From contig NZ_JAMYBK010000017.1 in the NCBI RefSeq assembly GCF_024127895.1, positions 1 through 64,000 of the forward strand: a DNA stretch of 64,000 nucleotides, given 5' to 3'. The DNA comes from Pseudomonas guariconensis (GTDB lineage: Bacteria; Pseudomonadota; Gammaproteobacteria; Pseudomonadales; Pseudomonadaceae). Positions 15,997-25,228 of this stretch are shown here, piece after piece (within the stretch, counting starts at the first letter, position 1; each line of letters begins with the position of its first letter). The position numbers and the translations under genes are program-made. The notes under the pieces are model-generated. The model was not told the origin of the DNA. It did not search any database and worked only from the letters and a program-made list of their open reading frames with translations.

Positions 15997-17655
15997 ATGC
16001 TGACCCTGCTCAACCTGCTCTCCGCCGTGGCCCTGCTGGTCTGGGGCACGCACATCGTGCGAACCGGCATCCTGCGGGTCTATGGCTCCAACCTGCGCCG
16101 GGTGCTCAGCCAGAACATGAGCAAGCGCCCGCTGGCCTTCATCGCCGGCATCCTGGTCACCGCGCTGGTGCAGAGCAGCAACGCCACGGCCATGCTGGTG
16201 ACGTCGTTCGTCGGCCAGGGCCTGATGGCCATGACCCCGGCCCTGGCGATCATGCTCGGTGCCGATGTCGGGACGGCGCTGATGGCCCGGGTACTGACCT
16301 TCGACCTGTCATGGCTGTCGCCGTTGCTGGTCTTCCTCGGAGTGATCTTCTTTCTTTCGCGCAAGCAGACCCGCGCTGGCCAGCTCGGCCGCGTGGGCAT
16401 CGGCCTGGGCCTGATCATCCTGGCCCTGGAGCTGATCGTCCAGGCGGCCACGCCGATCACCCATGCCCAGGGCGTGAAGGTCCTGTTCGCCTCCCTGACC
16501 GGCGACATCATGCTCGACGCCCTGGTCGGGGCCTTGTTCGCCCTGGTGTCCTATTCCAGCCTGGCCGCCGTGCTGCTCACCGCCACCCTGGCCGGTGCGG
16601 AAGTCATCAGCCTGCCGGTGGCCATCGGCCTGGTGGTCGGCGCCAACATCGGCAGCGGCCTGCTGGCCTTCCTCACTACCAGCATGCAGAACGCCGCGGG
16701 CCGACGGGTGGCACTGGGCAGCCTGCTGTACAAACTGATCGGCCTGGTGCTGGTGATCCCGGTGCTGCACCCGCTGGTGGATTGGATGGACTCGCTGAGG
16801 TTCAGCCCGCAGGAGCTGGTGATCGGCTTCCACTTGCTCTACAACACCCTGCGCTGCCTGATCATGCTGCCCACGGTCAAGCCCATGGGGCGCCTGTGCA
16901 ACGCCTTGCTGCCGGAGCGCGAGAACGGCAACGGCCAGATCCGGCCACGCCACCTGGACGCCTCCGCCCTCGACACACCGAGCCTGGCCCTGGCCAACGC
17001 CGCGCGCGAGACCCTGCGTCTGGGGGACATCGTCGACAGCCTGCTCGAAGCCATGCTGGGTGCCCTGCGCGGCACCCAGACCGCCATGCCGCAGCAGGTA
17101 CGCGCCTTGGTCGAGGATGCCGAAGCCCTGTACAGCGCCATCAAGCTGTACCTGGCGCAGATGTCGCGGGAGGATCTCAGCGAACAGGACAACCGGCGCT
17201 GGGCCGAGATCATCGAGCTGGCGATCAACCTCAAGCTCGCCAGCGACCTGATCGAGCGCATGCTGCGCAAGGTCCAGCAGCAAAAAACCTCCCAGCGCCG
17301 CGAGTTCTCCCAGGTCGGCCTGGAGGAACTGACTGGCCTGCAGGAGCAGTTGCTGGCCAACCTGCGCCTGGGTCTGTCGGTGTTCCTCAGCGCCGATCCG
17401 CAGAGCGCCCGCCTGCTACTACGCGAGAAACGCCGCTTCCGCGCCCAGGAGCGACGCCTGGCCCACGCCCATGTCAGCCGTTTGCAACGCAAAGTGGTGC
17501 AAAGTATCGAGACCAGTTCGCTACACTTGGAGCTGATCGCCGACATGAAGCGGTTGAACTCTTTGTTCTGCAGCAGTGCCTATGTGGTACTGGGCGGCGC
17601 GGACACGGGCGGGCTTCTGCTCGACAGCGTGCCGGACGAAGCCCGCCTGTCCTGA
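15997..17655 (+). CDS. Na/Pi cotransporter family protein (NptA-like, with C-terminal PhoU-like part)
   Basis: The 552-residue protein has two Na/Pi cotransporter repeats in residues 1-320 with the inverted-repeat motifs ALVQSSNATAMLVTSF (near residue 50) and VSYSSLAAVLLTATLAG, where QSS marks the transport site. The C-terminal 200 residues are a PhoU-like helical domain. It takes up phosphate with sodium, or may export it. ATG 15997 (MLTLLNLLSAVALL) follows AGGGGGG. An in-frame TTG 84 bp upstream was rejected because the extra 28 residues are not hydrophobic and lie in structured DNA. Confidence 0.88.
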   Translation: MLTLLNLLSAVALLVWGTHIVRTGILRVYGSNLRRVLSQNMSKRPLAFIAGILVTALVQSSNATAMLVTSFVGQGLMAMTPALAIMLGADVGTALMARVLTFDLSWLSPLLVFLGVIFFLSRKQTRAGQLGRVGIGLGLIILALELIVQAATPITHAQGVKVLFASLTGDIMLDALVGALFALVSYSSLAAVLLTATLAGAEVISLPVAIGLVVGANIGSGLLAFLTTSMQNAAGRRVALGSLLYKLIGLVLVIPVLHPLVDWMDSLRFSPQELVIGFHLLYNTLRCLIMLPTVKPMGRLCNALLPERENGNGQIRPRHLDASALDTPSLALANAARETLRLGDIVDSLLEAMLGALRGTQTAMPQQVRALVEDAEALYSAIKLYLAQMSREDLSEQDNRRWAEIIELAINLKLASDLIERMLRKVQQQKTSQRREFSQVGLEELTGLQEQLLANLRLGLSVFLSADPQSARLLLREKRRFRAQERRLAHAHVSRLQRKVVQSIETSSLHLELIADMKRLNSLFCSSAYVVLGGADTGGLLLDSVPDEARLS

Positions 17656-17685
17656 TCCCGCGTACCTGGAGACCCGAGCTCGCCC

Positions 17686-19092
17686 ATGCGTTGCCTGATG
17701 TTCGTTTGCCTGCTGTTGTGCAGCCTGCCCACGTTCGCCCTCGATCGCTCCCGGGTCGAAGGGTATCTATTGCCCAACGGCCTGCAGGTGATCCTCAAGT
17801 CGGGCTACGAGCGCGACCATGTGGCGATCCGCCTGGTGGTGGGGGTTGGCCTGGACGATTTCGACTGCGACCAGCGGGAGCTGCCACATCTGCTCGAACA
17901 CCTGCTGTTCAGCGGCATCGACGCCAGCGGCGAGGGCGGCCTGGAAGAGCGCATGCAGGCACTGGGCGGGGAGTGGAACGCCTACACCAGCAGCGCCGAC
18001 ACCACCTTCGTCGTCGAGGCGCCGGCGCGTAACCAGCGCAAGGTCCTCGACCTGCTGCTGGCGGCGATCCGCGACACACGTATCGATGGCAAGGCCCTGG
18101 CCACGGCGAAGAAGATCATCGAACGCGAGGACGGCGGCCACTACGGCCACCTGCAGCGCTGGCTCGACCGCCAGGACATCGGCCACCGCGCCAGCGACCA
18201 ACTGGCCGTGGAACTGGGCCTGAAGTGCCCGGAGCGCTCCAACCTCGACGACATGACCCTGGAGCAGGTCCAGGCACTGCGCGAGCACTGGTATGCCGCC
18301 AACAACATGACCCTGATCGTCGTCGGCGGCCTCGACCGCCTGCTGCCGGCCTACCTGGAGCGCACCTATGGCGAGCTGCCGGCCGTGGAGCCAGGCGAGC
18401 GGCGCAGCCTGGAAAGCATCAGCCGCCAGGCCGAACAGCGCCGCGACCTGACCCGCGGCTGGCTGGGCGACAGCGTCAAGCTGCACTGGCTGTTCATCGA
18501 GCCGGTGCTGGACAACGCCCACGACCAGACCCTCGACCTGCTCTCGCGCTACCTGGACTGGGCCCTGTACGACCAGTTGCGCCTGCGCCATGGCCTGTCC
18601 TATGGGCCCTCGGTGCAACGCGAAAGCTTTGGCGACCGGGGCATGCTCAGCCTCAATGCCGACCTCGAGCGGCAGGACATCGACGAAGCGGTCAAGGTCA
18701 TGCAGCAGTTGTTCGACCACCTGCGCAAGAACGGCCTGGACCCGGACACCTTCGCGCGCCTCAAGGAAGCAGCCATCGCCCGCGAAAGCTGGACCACCCA
18801 GGGTAACAGCGCCCTGGCCGACTACTACTGGGGTGCGTTGAACGACTACACCGACGGGCGCTTCGCCGACCCGGTCCGCAAGCTGCGCCAGGTCAGCCTC
18901 AAGCAGGCCGACGAAGCCCTGCGCACGCTGCTCGACGACCCAGGCTACCTGCGTATCGAAAAACCGCTGCTCGGCTACGACGAACTCTACGGCTTGCTGG
19001 CACTGCTGCTGGGCCTGGTCCTGGCCGCCGGGCTGCTGCGCCGTCGCCGCCACCCGACGCCACGCTCCAGCGGCGCTACACGCCAGCCCTGA
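17686..19092 (+). CDS. M16-family zinc metallopeptidase with C-terminal membrane anchor
   Basis: The 468-residue protein has a signal peptide (to about residue 18, CSLPTFA) and the inverted zinc motif HxxEH (His68, Glu71, His72 in PHLLEHLLFSG) of pitrilysin-family peptidases. A second M16 domain follows at about residues 190-400 with the RHGLSYGPS segment typical of the non-catalytic half. Near the C terminus LLALLLGLVLAAGLL then RRRR form a single membrane anchor, leaving the peptidase on the periplasmic side. The TM tail is unusual for M16 proteins. It lies 30 bp after the Na/Pi gene. Confidence 0.85.
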   Translation: MRCLMFVCLLLCSLPTFALDRSRVEGYLLPNGLQVILKSGYERDHVAIRLVVGVGLDDFDCDQRELPHLLEHLLFSGIDASGEGGLEERMQALGGEWNAYTSSADTTFVVEAPARNQRKVLDLLLAAIRDTRIDGKALATAKKIIEREDGGHYGHLQRWLDRQDIGHRASDQLAVELGLKCPERSNLDDMTLEQVQALREHWYAANNMTLIVVGGLDRLLPAYLERTYGELPAVEPGERRSLESISRQAEQRRDLTRGWLGDSVKLHWLFIEPVLDNAHDQTLDLLSRYLDWALYDQLRLRHGLSYGPSVQRESFGDRGMLSLNADLERQDIDEAVKVMQQLFDHLRKNGLDPDTFARLKEAAIARESWTTQGNSALADYYWGALNDYTDGRFADPVRKLRQVSLKQADEALRTLLDDPGYLRIEKPLLGYDELYGLLALLLGLVLAAGLLRRRRHPTPRSSGATRQP

Positions 19093-19151
19093 TTCAGCGG
19101 TATCCTGTAGCCATCATCCGGCCCTTTCACGGCGGTTCGGCGCCCCGACGT

Positions 19152-19204
19152 GCCCGCTCCCACAGGATTCGTGCCAGGCTTTGCGCAAGCCTGTGGGAGC
19201 AGGC
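19152..19204. repeat. REP-like inverted pair
   Basis: GCTCCCACAGG (19156-19166) and CCTGTGGGAGC (19190-19200) are perfect inverted arms around a central TTGCGCAAGC. The outer parts (CCCGCTCCCACAGG, GGAGCAGGCTCGTCCTGCGA) are the alternative Pseudomonas REP type rather than the CGCCGGCAAGCCGG type used elsewhere. It fills the gap before the DUF5924 gene. Confidence 0.65.
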
Positions 19205-19258
19205 TCGTCCTGCGACCGAGCCAGAACCGGCACCTAAATCTCTCTGTCTATCAGCCCC

Positions 19259-20281
19259 ATGCCTCCGATACCCAATTTCATCCTGCGCGTGATCGAACTG
19301 CTCAAGCGCTACCCCGGCATCATCGCGCTCTGCGGCTTTCTCTCTGGCATCGGCAGCTTCATCCTGGTCGACCGCCAAGCCGGCCTGGCCAGCTGGATCG
19401 CCATCGTCATGCTGGTCAGCTGGGTCTGGCTGATGCTGGAAAACACCCTCACGGGCCTGTTCGCCCGAGCCTTCAAGCGCGAGATCCCGCAACCGCTGCT
19501 GCGCTACGCGACGCAGATGATCCACCAGGAAAGCCTGTTCTTCGTCCTGCCGTTCTTCTTCATCACCACCACCTGGAACAGCGGGCAACTGGTCTTCACC
19601 GGCCTGCTCGGCGCTGCGGGGCTGATCTCGATCATCGACCCGCTGTACTACAAGTGGCTGGCGCCCCGGCGCTGGCTGTTCCTCGCCCTGCACACCCTGA
19701 CCCTGTTCGCCGCGCTGCTCACGGCGCTGCCGATCATCCTGCACCTGACCACGGCGCAGAGCTTCAAGCTGGCCCTGGTCGCCGCCATGGCGCTGTCCTT
19801 CCCCAGCCTGGCCAGCAGCTTCCCGATCAACACCTGGCGCCGCGGCGTGGCTCTGGTGCTGGTGACCCTGGCAGTCGGCGGCGGTGGCTGGTTGCTGCGT
19901 TCCTGGGTGCCGCCGGCCACCTTGTGGATGACCGAGGTGGCCGTCAGCACCGAAGTGCAGAACCGCCAGCCGGGCGACTCTCTGGAGGAAGTCGCTGCCA
20001 GCCGCATCCGCAGCGGCGGCCTGTATGCCTATACCGCGATCAATGCCCCGCGCGGCCTCAACGAACGCATCTACCACGTGTGGCAGCTCGATGGTAAAGA
20101 GGTGGATCGCATCGCCTTGGATATCCACGGCGGACGCAAGGAAGGCTACCGGGCCTGGACGCACAAGCAGAACTTCCCGCCCAACCCGGTGGGCAAGTGG
20201 CAGGTGAGGGTGCTGACCGAGGATGGGCAGGTGATTGGCGTGTTGCGCTTCAGGGTGGTGGACGATGCACCTGCACAGTAG
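19259..20281 (+). CDS. DUF5924/DUF2914 family membrane protein
   Basis: The 340-residue protein has seven or so predicted helices in residues 1-225 (DUF5924), then a soluble C-terminal DUF2914 domain with the signature RIYHVWQLDGKEVDRIALDIHGG and a closing FPPNPVGKWQVRVLTEDGQ. DUF2914 domains are small beta-sandwiches found at the ends of envelope proteins; neither domain has an assigned function. It is a single gene between REP elements. The orientation implies the C-terminal domain is outside the cytoplasm, but this was not tested. Confidence 0.85.
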   Translation: MPPIPNFILRVIELLKRYPGIIALCGFLSGIGSFILVDRQAGLASWIAIVMLVSWVWLMLENTLTGLFARAFKREIPQPLLRYATQMIHQESLFFVLPFFFITTTWNSGQLVFTGLLGAAGLISIIDPLYYKWLAPRRWLFLALHTLTLFAALLTALPIILHLTTAQSFKLALVAAMALSFPSLASSFPINTWRRGVALVLVTLAVGGGGWLLRSWVPPATLWMTEVAVSTEVQNRQPGDSLEEVAASRIRSGGLYAYTAINAPRGLNERIYHVWQLDGKEVDRIALDIHGGRKEGYRAWTHKQNFPPNPVGKWQVRVLTEDGQVIGVLRFRVVDDAPAQ

Positions 20282-20300
20282 CCCGAGGGCACCGCTGAAC

Positions 20301-20345
20301 CTGTCTGGGAGCCGGCTTGCCGGCGATAGGCTGCGAAGCAGCCCC
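20301..20345. repeat. single REP element
   Basis: The REP core CCGGCTTGCCGGCGAT is followed by GGCTGCGAAGCAGCCCC, which forms its own small hairpin. It lies directly after the DUF5924 stop and about 55 bp before the lipid-transport operon. Confidence 0.75.
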
Positions 20346-20399
20346 AAATGCCGCCATTACGCTATGATCTGACTCGATGCCTCGCGCCCGGTCAAATGC

Positions 20400-21533
20400 A
20401 TGGAGCCTATGACAACCCCCAGCGCCACCCTGGACACCAGTAGCCAACCGGCCTGCTTGCGTATCGCCGGCGACTGGACCCTGGCCCACTACGCCAGCCT
20501 CAAGCGCGAGAGTGAGCGCCTGCGCCCGCAATACGGCGACGACACGGTCGCCGACCTCAGCCAGCTGGGCCGCCTGGACACCGCCGGCGCCTCGCTGCTG
20601 GCCGAACTGCTCGGTGCCGAACGCCTGTCGCGCTGCACCGGCGACCTTCCCGACGCCAGCCGCGCCCTGCTCAAGAACGTCTACTGTTCGGTGCAGGACT
20701 ACTGCATCCCGGTCAAGGCGCCGGAACGCACAGTGCTGCTGCAACTGCTCGAGCGCATCGGCCGGGCCGTCGATACCCTCTGGCAGGACACCCGGCAACT
20801 GCTCGGCTTCATCGGCCTGATCCTCGAGACACTGCTGCGACGCGCCTTGCAGCCGCATCGCTGGCGGGTCACGCCGGTGGTTGCGCACATCGAGCAGACA
20901 GGCCTCGATGCCGCGCCGATCGTGGCCTTGCTCACTTTCTTGGTGGGCGCGGTGGTGGCCTTCCTCGGCGCCACGGTACTGGCCGACTTCGGCGCGAGCA
21001 TCTTCACCGTCGACCTGGTTGCCTTCTCCTTCCTGCGCGAATTCGGCGTGCTGCTGACCGCCATCCTCATGGCCGGCCGCACTGCCAGCGCCTTCACCGC
21101 GCAGATCGGCTCGATGAAGGCCAACGAAGAGGTCGACGCCATCCGCACCCTGGGCCTGAACCCCATCGAGCTGCTGGTGGTGCCGCGGGTCCTGGCCCTG
21201 CTGATCGCCCTGCCGCTGCTGACCTTCGTCGCGATGCTCTGCGGGATCATCGGCGGCGCGGTGGTCTGCGCCCTGTCGCTGGATATCTCACCAGCCATGT
21301 TCCTCTCGCTGTTGCAGAGCGACATCGGCGTGCAGCACTTCCTGGTAGGCCTGGCCAAGGCACCGTTCTTCGCCTTCCTGATCGCCGCCATCGGCTGCCT
21401 GGAAGGCTTCAAGGTCAGCGGCAGCGCCGAATCGGTGGGCGCGCATACCACCTCCAGCGTGGTCCAGTCGATCTTCGTGGTCATCGTGCTGGATGCGGTG
21501 GCCGCGCTGTTCTTCATGGAGATGGGCTGGTGA
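20400..21533 (+). CDS. STAS-MlaE fused ABC permease (lipid transport)
   Basis: The 377-residue protein has a cytoplasmic STAS domain (about residues 10-105; the GRLDTAGASLLAELL segment is its core) fused to an MlaE-type permease with about five helices (residues 125-377). MlaE signatures are REFGVLLTAILMAGRTASAFTAQ-like residues and the EVDAIRTLGLNPIELLVVPR loop. Partners downstream give an MCE-type phospholipid transporter. In E. coli the STAS partner MlaB is separate; here it is fused. Start 20400 is tentative: GGAG lies between it and the alternative ATG 20409. Confidence 0.9.
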   Translation: MEPMTTPSATLDTSSQPACLRIAGDWTLAHYASLKRESERLRPQYGDDTVADLSQLGRLDTAGASLLAELLGAERLSRCTGDLPDASRALLKNVYCSVQDYCIPVKAPERTVLLQLLERIGRAVDTLWQDTRQLLGFIGLILETLLRRALQPHRWRVTPVVAHIEQTGLDAAPIVALLTFLVGAVVAFLGATVLADFGASIFTVDLVAFSFLREFGVLLTAILMAGRTASAFTAQIGSMKANEEVDAIRTLGLNPIELLVVPRVLALLIALPLLTFVAMLCGIIGGAVVCALSLDISPAMFLSLLQSDIGVQHFLVGLAKAPFFAFLIAAIGCLEGFKVSGSAESVGAHTTSSVVQSIFVVIVLDAVAALFFMEMGW

Positions 21534-22324
21534 ACGGCACGCGCGAGAAAGTGATCGAGGCGCGGGGCATCTGCAACCGCTTCGGCAGCCAGGTTGTCCA
21601 TGAAAACCTCGACCTGGACCTGTATCGCGGTGAGATCCTCGCCGTGGTCGGCGGCTCGGGCAGCGGCAAGTCGGTGCTGCTGCGCAGCATCGTCGGCCTG
21701 CGGCGGCCCAACGAAGGGCAGGTCAAGGTGTTCGGCCAGGACCTGGCCCAGGCCAGCGATACCCAGCGCTCGCGGGTGGAGCGGCGCTTCGGCGTGCTGT
21801 TCCAGAAGGGCGCGCTGTTCTCTTCGCTGACCGTGACCGAGAACGTCGCCCTGCCACTGATCGAGCATGCCGGGCTGTCCCGCCCGGACGCCGAACACCT
21901 GGCGGGGGTCAAGCTGGCCCTGGCCGGCCTGCCGATTTCCGCTGCCGACAAGTACCCATCGTCGCTGTCCGGCGGCATGGTCAAGCGCGCCGCCCTGGCC
22001 CGGGCCCTGGCCCTGGACCCGGACATCCTGTTCCTCGACGAGCCCACCGCTGGCCTCGACCCGATCGGCGCCGCAGCCTTCGACCAGTTGATCCTGACCC
22101 TGCGCGACGCCCTGGGCCTTTCGGTATTCCTCATCACCCACGACCTGGACACGCTCTACACCATCACCGACCGGGTCGCGGTACTGTCGCAGAAAAAGGT
22201 GCTGGTGGCCGCCCCCCTGGCACAGGTCGAGCAGACCGACGACCCCTGGATCCACGAATACTTTCACGGCCCGCGCGGGCGGGCGGCCGAAGACGCCGCC
22301 CGCCGTGCGGAGCAGGAGCGCTGA
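21530..22324 (+). CDS. MlaF-like ABC transporter ATP-binding protein
   Basis: The 264-residue ATPase starts with GTG overlapping the permease stop (GTGA). It has Walker A GGSGSGKSVLL (about residue 38), signature SLSGGMVKRAALARAL, Walker B ILFLDEPTAGLDPIGA and the switch His in ITHD. The FLDEPTAGLDP and GMVKR variants are typical of the MlaF group. It powers the permease encoded before it and is followed 2 bp later by the MCE protein. Confidence 0.93.
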   Translation: MNGTREKVIEARGICNRFGSQVVHENLDLDLYRGEILAVVGGSGSGKSVLLRSIVGLRRPNEGQVKVFGQDLAQASDTQRSRVERRFGVLFQKGALFSSLTVTENVALPLIEHAGLSRPDAEHLAGVKLALAGLPISAADKYPSSLSGGMVKRAALARALALDPDILFLDEPTAGLDPIGAAAFDQLILTLRDALGLSVFLITHDLDTLYTITDRVAVLSQKKVLVAAPLAQVEQTDDPWIHEYFHGPRGRAAEDAARRAEQER

Positions 22325-22326
22325 AG

Positions 22327-23265
22327 ATGGAAACCCGAGCTCATCACGTCCTGATCGGCCTGATCACCGTCCTGGTGGTGGCCGGCGCCATGCTGTTCGG
22401 CCTGTGGCTGGCCAAGTCCAGCGTCGACGACACCTTCAAGGACTACGAAGTGGTGTTCAACGAAGCGGTCTCGGGCCTGTCACGCGGCAGCACGGTGCAG
22501 TACAACGGCATCAAGGTCGGTGATGTCACCACCTTGCGCCTCGACCCGCAGGACCCACGCCGGGTACTGGCGCGCATCCGCCTGAACGCCGATACACCGG
22601 TCAAGCAGGACACCCAAGCCAAGCTGACCCTGGCCGGCGTCACCGGCAACGCCTTCATCCAGCTCAGTGGTGGCACGCCGCAAAGCCCGGAACTCAAGGG
22701 CAAGGGAGGCCAGTTGCCGGTGATCGTCGCCTCGCCATCGCCCATTTCGCGGCTGCTCAACGACAGCAGCGACCTGGTGACCAACATCAACCTGCTGCTG
22801 CACAACGCCAATCAGATGTTCTCCGAAACCAATATCGACCGCCTGGGCAACACCCTGGCGAACCTCGAGCAAACCACCAGCGCCTTCGCCAACCACAAGG
22901 GCGGCATCGCCCAGGCCATCGAGCAACTGGCCGAGGTCGGCAAGCAGGCCAGCGCCACCCTGGCCGAGACCCAAACGCTGATGCACGACGCCAACGCCTT
23001 GCTGGGCAGCGAAGGCAAGCAGGCGATCGGCAGCGCCGAGCAGGCCATGCAGTCCCTGGCCGAAAGCACCGCGACCATCAACGCCCTGCTCAAGGATAAC
23101 CGCCAAGCCCTCGACGACGGCGCCCAGGGCCTGAACCAGCTGGCCCCGGCGATCCGCGAGCTGCGCGAAACCCTCAACGCCCTGAAGGGTATCTCCCGGC
23201 GCCTGGAGGCAGACCCAGGCGGCTACCTGCTGGGCCGCGACAACAACAAGGAGTTCCAGCCATGA
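22327..23265 (+). CDS. MlaD-family MCE protein
   Basis: The 312-residue protein has one N-terminal membrane anchor (VLIGLITVLVVAGAMLFGLWLA) and an MCE domain at about residues 38-120, with the VSGLSRGSTVQYNGIKVGDV signature. It ends in a long alpha-helical region (residues 150-300), as in longer LetB/Pqi-related MCE proteins. It would bind lipid in the periplasm and present it to the permease. It overlaps the next gene by ATGA. Confidence 0.92.
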   Translation: METRAHHVLIGLITVLVVAGAMLFGLWLAKSSVDDTFKDYEVVFNEAVSGLSRGSTVQYNGIKVGDVTTLRLDPQDPRRVLARIRLNADTPVKQDTQAKLTLAGVTGNAFIQLSGGTPQSPELKGKGGQLPVIVASPSPISRLLNDSSDLVTNINLLLHNANQMFSETNIDRLGNTLANLEQTTSAFANHKGGIAQAIEQLAEVGKQASATLAETQTLMHDANALLGSEGKQAIGSAEQAMQSLAESTATINALLKDNRQALDDGAQGLNQLAPAIRELRETLNALKGISRRLEADPGGYLLGRDNNKEFQP

Positions 23266-23882
23266 AACGGTCGCTGCGCCTGCTCGCCCTGACAGCCTCC
23301 CTGGGCCTGGCCACGGCCTGTTCGATCCTGCCGCAAAGCGAGCCGGTGGACATCTATCGCTTGCCGGTGAGCCAGGCCAACGGCAACCAGGCGCCGCTGG
23401 ACTGGTCGCTGCGCCTGAACAAGCCACTGGCCAGCGAAGCCCTGGCCGGGCCGCGCATCGCCGTGATTCCCCAGGGCGACGTCATCAGCAGCTACAAGGG
23501 TGCGCGCTGGAGCGACCCGGTGCCGCTGTTGCTGCGCAACCGCCTGCTCGACGGTTTCCAGCGCGACGGCCGGGTACAGCGCCTGAGCGCGGACGACAGC
23601 AACCTGCAGGCCGACTTCGAGCTGGTCGGCGAGTTGCAGGCGTTCCAAAGCGAGTACCGGGCCGGGGGCGTAGAGGTGCTGATCCGCTATGACGCACGGC
23701 TGGTCCAGGGCCGCAGCCAGCGTATCCTGGCCAGCCGCCGCTTCGAGGTGCGCCAGCCGCTGGGCGACAGCCAGGTGCCAGCGGTGGTCGCCGGCTTCGG
23801 CAGTGCCAGCGACCAGTTGGTGGGACAAGTGGTGGCCTGGACCATCGCCCAGGCCGGCCAGGCTCAGGCGAAGAACCAGTAG
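23262..23882 (+). CDS. ABC-type transport auxiliary lipoprotein (PqiC-like)
   Basis: The 206-residue lipoprotein has lipobox LATAC with Cys20 as lipidation site. The ABC_trans_aux features include YRLPVSQ near residue 34 and DWSLRLNKPLASEAL, RIAVIPQGD and SYKGARWSDPVPLLLRN, as in PqiC/YmbA proteins. It is the outer-membrane partner of the MCE transporter and last in the four-gene operon. Its 3' end overlaps the convergent SpmAB-like gene by 19 bp. Confidence 0.9.
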   Translation: MKRSLRLLALTASLGLATACSILPQSEPVDIYRLPVSQANGNQAPLDWSLRLNKPLASEALAGPRIAVIPQGDVISSYKGARWSDPVPLLLRNRLLDGFQRDGRVQRLSADDSNLQADFELVGELQAFQSEYRAGGVEVLIRYDARLVQGRSQRILASRRFEVRQPLGDSQVPAVVAGFGSASDQLVGQVVAWTIAQAGQAQAKNQ

Positions 23883-25093
23883 CAGACGAAGATCGCCGCG
23901 ATCACCCCGGATAGCTCGGCGAGCAGGGCACAACCCACGGTGTGGCGCACACGCTGGATGCCCACCGCGCCGAAGTACACCGCCAACACGTAGAAGGTGG
24001 TTTCGGTGCTACCCTGGATGGTCGCCGCCACCAACGCGGGGAAACTGTCGACGCCGTGGGTCTGCATGGTCTCGATGAGCATGGCCCGCGCCGCGCTGCC
24101 GGAGAACGGCTTGACCAGCGCGGTCGGCAGGCCCTCGACGAAACGGGTATCCATGCCCATCCATTCCACCGCATGGCGGATGCCGTCCAGCGCCAGCTCC
24201 AGGGCCCCGGAGGCGCGCAGCACGCCGACCGCGCAGAGCATGGCCACCAGGTACGGCAAAAGGCTCTTGGCCACGTCGAAACCTTCCTTGGCGCCTTCGA
24301 TGAAGGCCTCATAGACCTTGACCCGTTTCAGCGCACCGATCACCAGGAACAGGATGATCACGCCAAACAGCGTCAGGTTGCCGAGGATCGACGAGAGGCT
24401 GGCCAAGGCCGCCGCCGACAGGGTGCCGAGGAGAGCCATGAAGCCGCCCAGCAGCAGGGCGCCGGGGATCAGGTAGGCGAGTACCACCGGGTCCCACAGG
24501 CGCAGGCGCTGCATCACCGCCACCGACAGCAGGCCGACCAGGGTCGAGCAGCTGGTGGCCAGGAGGATCGGCAGGAACACCAGGGTCGGGTCGGTCGCGC
24601 CCTGCTGGGCGCGGTACATGAAGATGGTCACCGGCAGCAGGGTGAGCGACGATGCGTTGAGCACCAGGAACAGGATCTGCGCGTTGCTCGCCGTGCTGCT
24701 GCTCGGATTGAGCTCCTGCAGGGCGCGCATGGCCTTCAGGCCGATGGGCGTGGCGGCGTTGTCCAGGCCCAGGCCGTTGGCGGCGAAGTTCATGGTGATC
24801 AGGCCCAGGGCCGGATGGCCGGGCGGGACCTCGGGCATCAAGCGGGCGAACAGCGGGCCCAGGACCTTGGCCAGCCATTCGACGATTCCGGCCTGCTCGG
24901 CGATCTTGAGAAAGCCCAGCCAGAGGGTGAGGGTGCCGAACAGCAGGACCATGACCTCCACGGACAGCTTGGCCATGGCGAAGATGCTCTCGACCATCGC
25001 GGCGAAGATGCCGGCATTGCCGCCGACCAGCCATTGGGCCAGGGCGGAAATGGCCGCCACCAGGAAAAAGCCGAGCCAAAGGCCGTTGAGCAT
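23864..25093 (-). CDS. fused SpmA/SpmB-like (nucleoside-recognition Gate domain) membrane protein
   Basis: The 409-residue membrane protein joins homologues of Bacillus spore maturation proteins SpmA and SpmB. Two Gate-domain halves are visible: MNFAANGLGLDNAATPIGLKAM (about residues 95-120) and the second-half segment STETTFYVLAVYFGAVGI (about residue 355). Start ATG 25093 (MLNGLWLGFFLV) follows AGGGGG; a longer upstream frame is not hydrophobic. Non-sporulating proteobacteria commonly carry such a fusion; the function is unknown, though transport of nucleosides or peptides has been proposed for Gate proteins. Confidence 0.82.
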   Translation of the reverse strand: MLNGLWLGFFLVAAISALAQWLVGGNAGIFAAMVESIFAMAKLSVEVMVLLFGTLTLWLGFLKIAEQAGIVEWLAKVLGPLFARLMPEVPPGHPALGLITMNFAANGLGLDNAATPIGLKAMRALQELNPSSSTASNAQILFLVLNASSLTLLPVTIFMYRAQQGATDPTLVFLPILLATSCSTLVGLLSVAVMQRLRLWDPVVLAYLIPGALLLGGFMALLGTLSAAALASLSSILGNLTLFGVIILFLVIGALKRVKVYEAFIEGAKEGFDVAKSLLPYLVAMLCAVGVLRASGALELALDGIRHAVEWMGMDTRFVEGLPTALVKPFSGSAARAMLIETMQTHGVDSFPALVAATIQGSTETTFYVLAVYFGAVGIQRVRHTVGCALLAELSGVIAAIFVCYWFFA

Positions 25094-25183
25094 CCGTGTG
25101 TTCCCCCTGAAAAATGCCCCGAATGATAACGCATGCCGGTCGGTTGAGCGGGCTTGCCGGGCGAATGCGTCGGTACAGACGAC

Positions 25184-25207
25184 AAAAAGCCCCGACAAGT
25201 CGGGGCT
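25184..25207 (-). terminator. rho-independent terminator of gltP
   Basis: AGCCCCGA (25188-25195) and TCGGGGCT (25200-25207) form a stem with a 4-nt loop. On the minus strand a T-run (25184-25188) follows. It lies 21 bp after the gltP stop. Confidence 0.9.
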
Positions 25208-25228
25208 CTTCGGTGCAACGCAGCAGGG

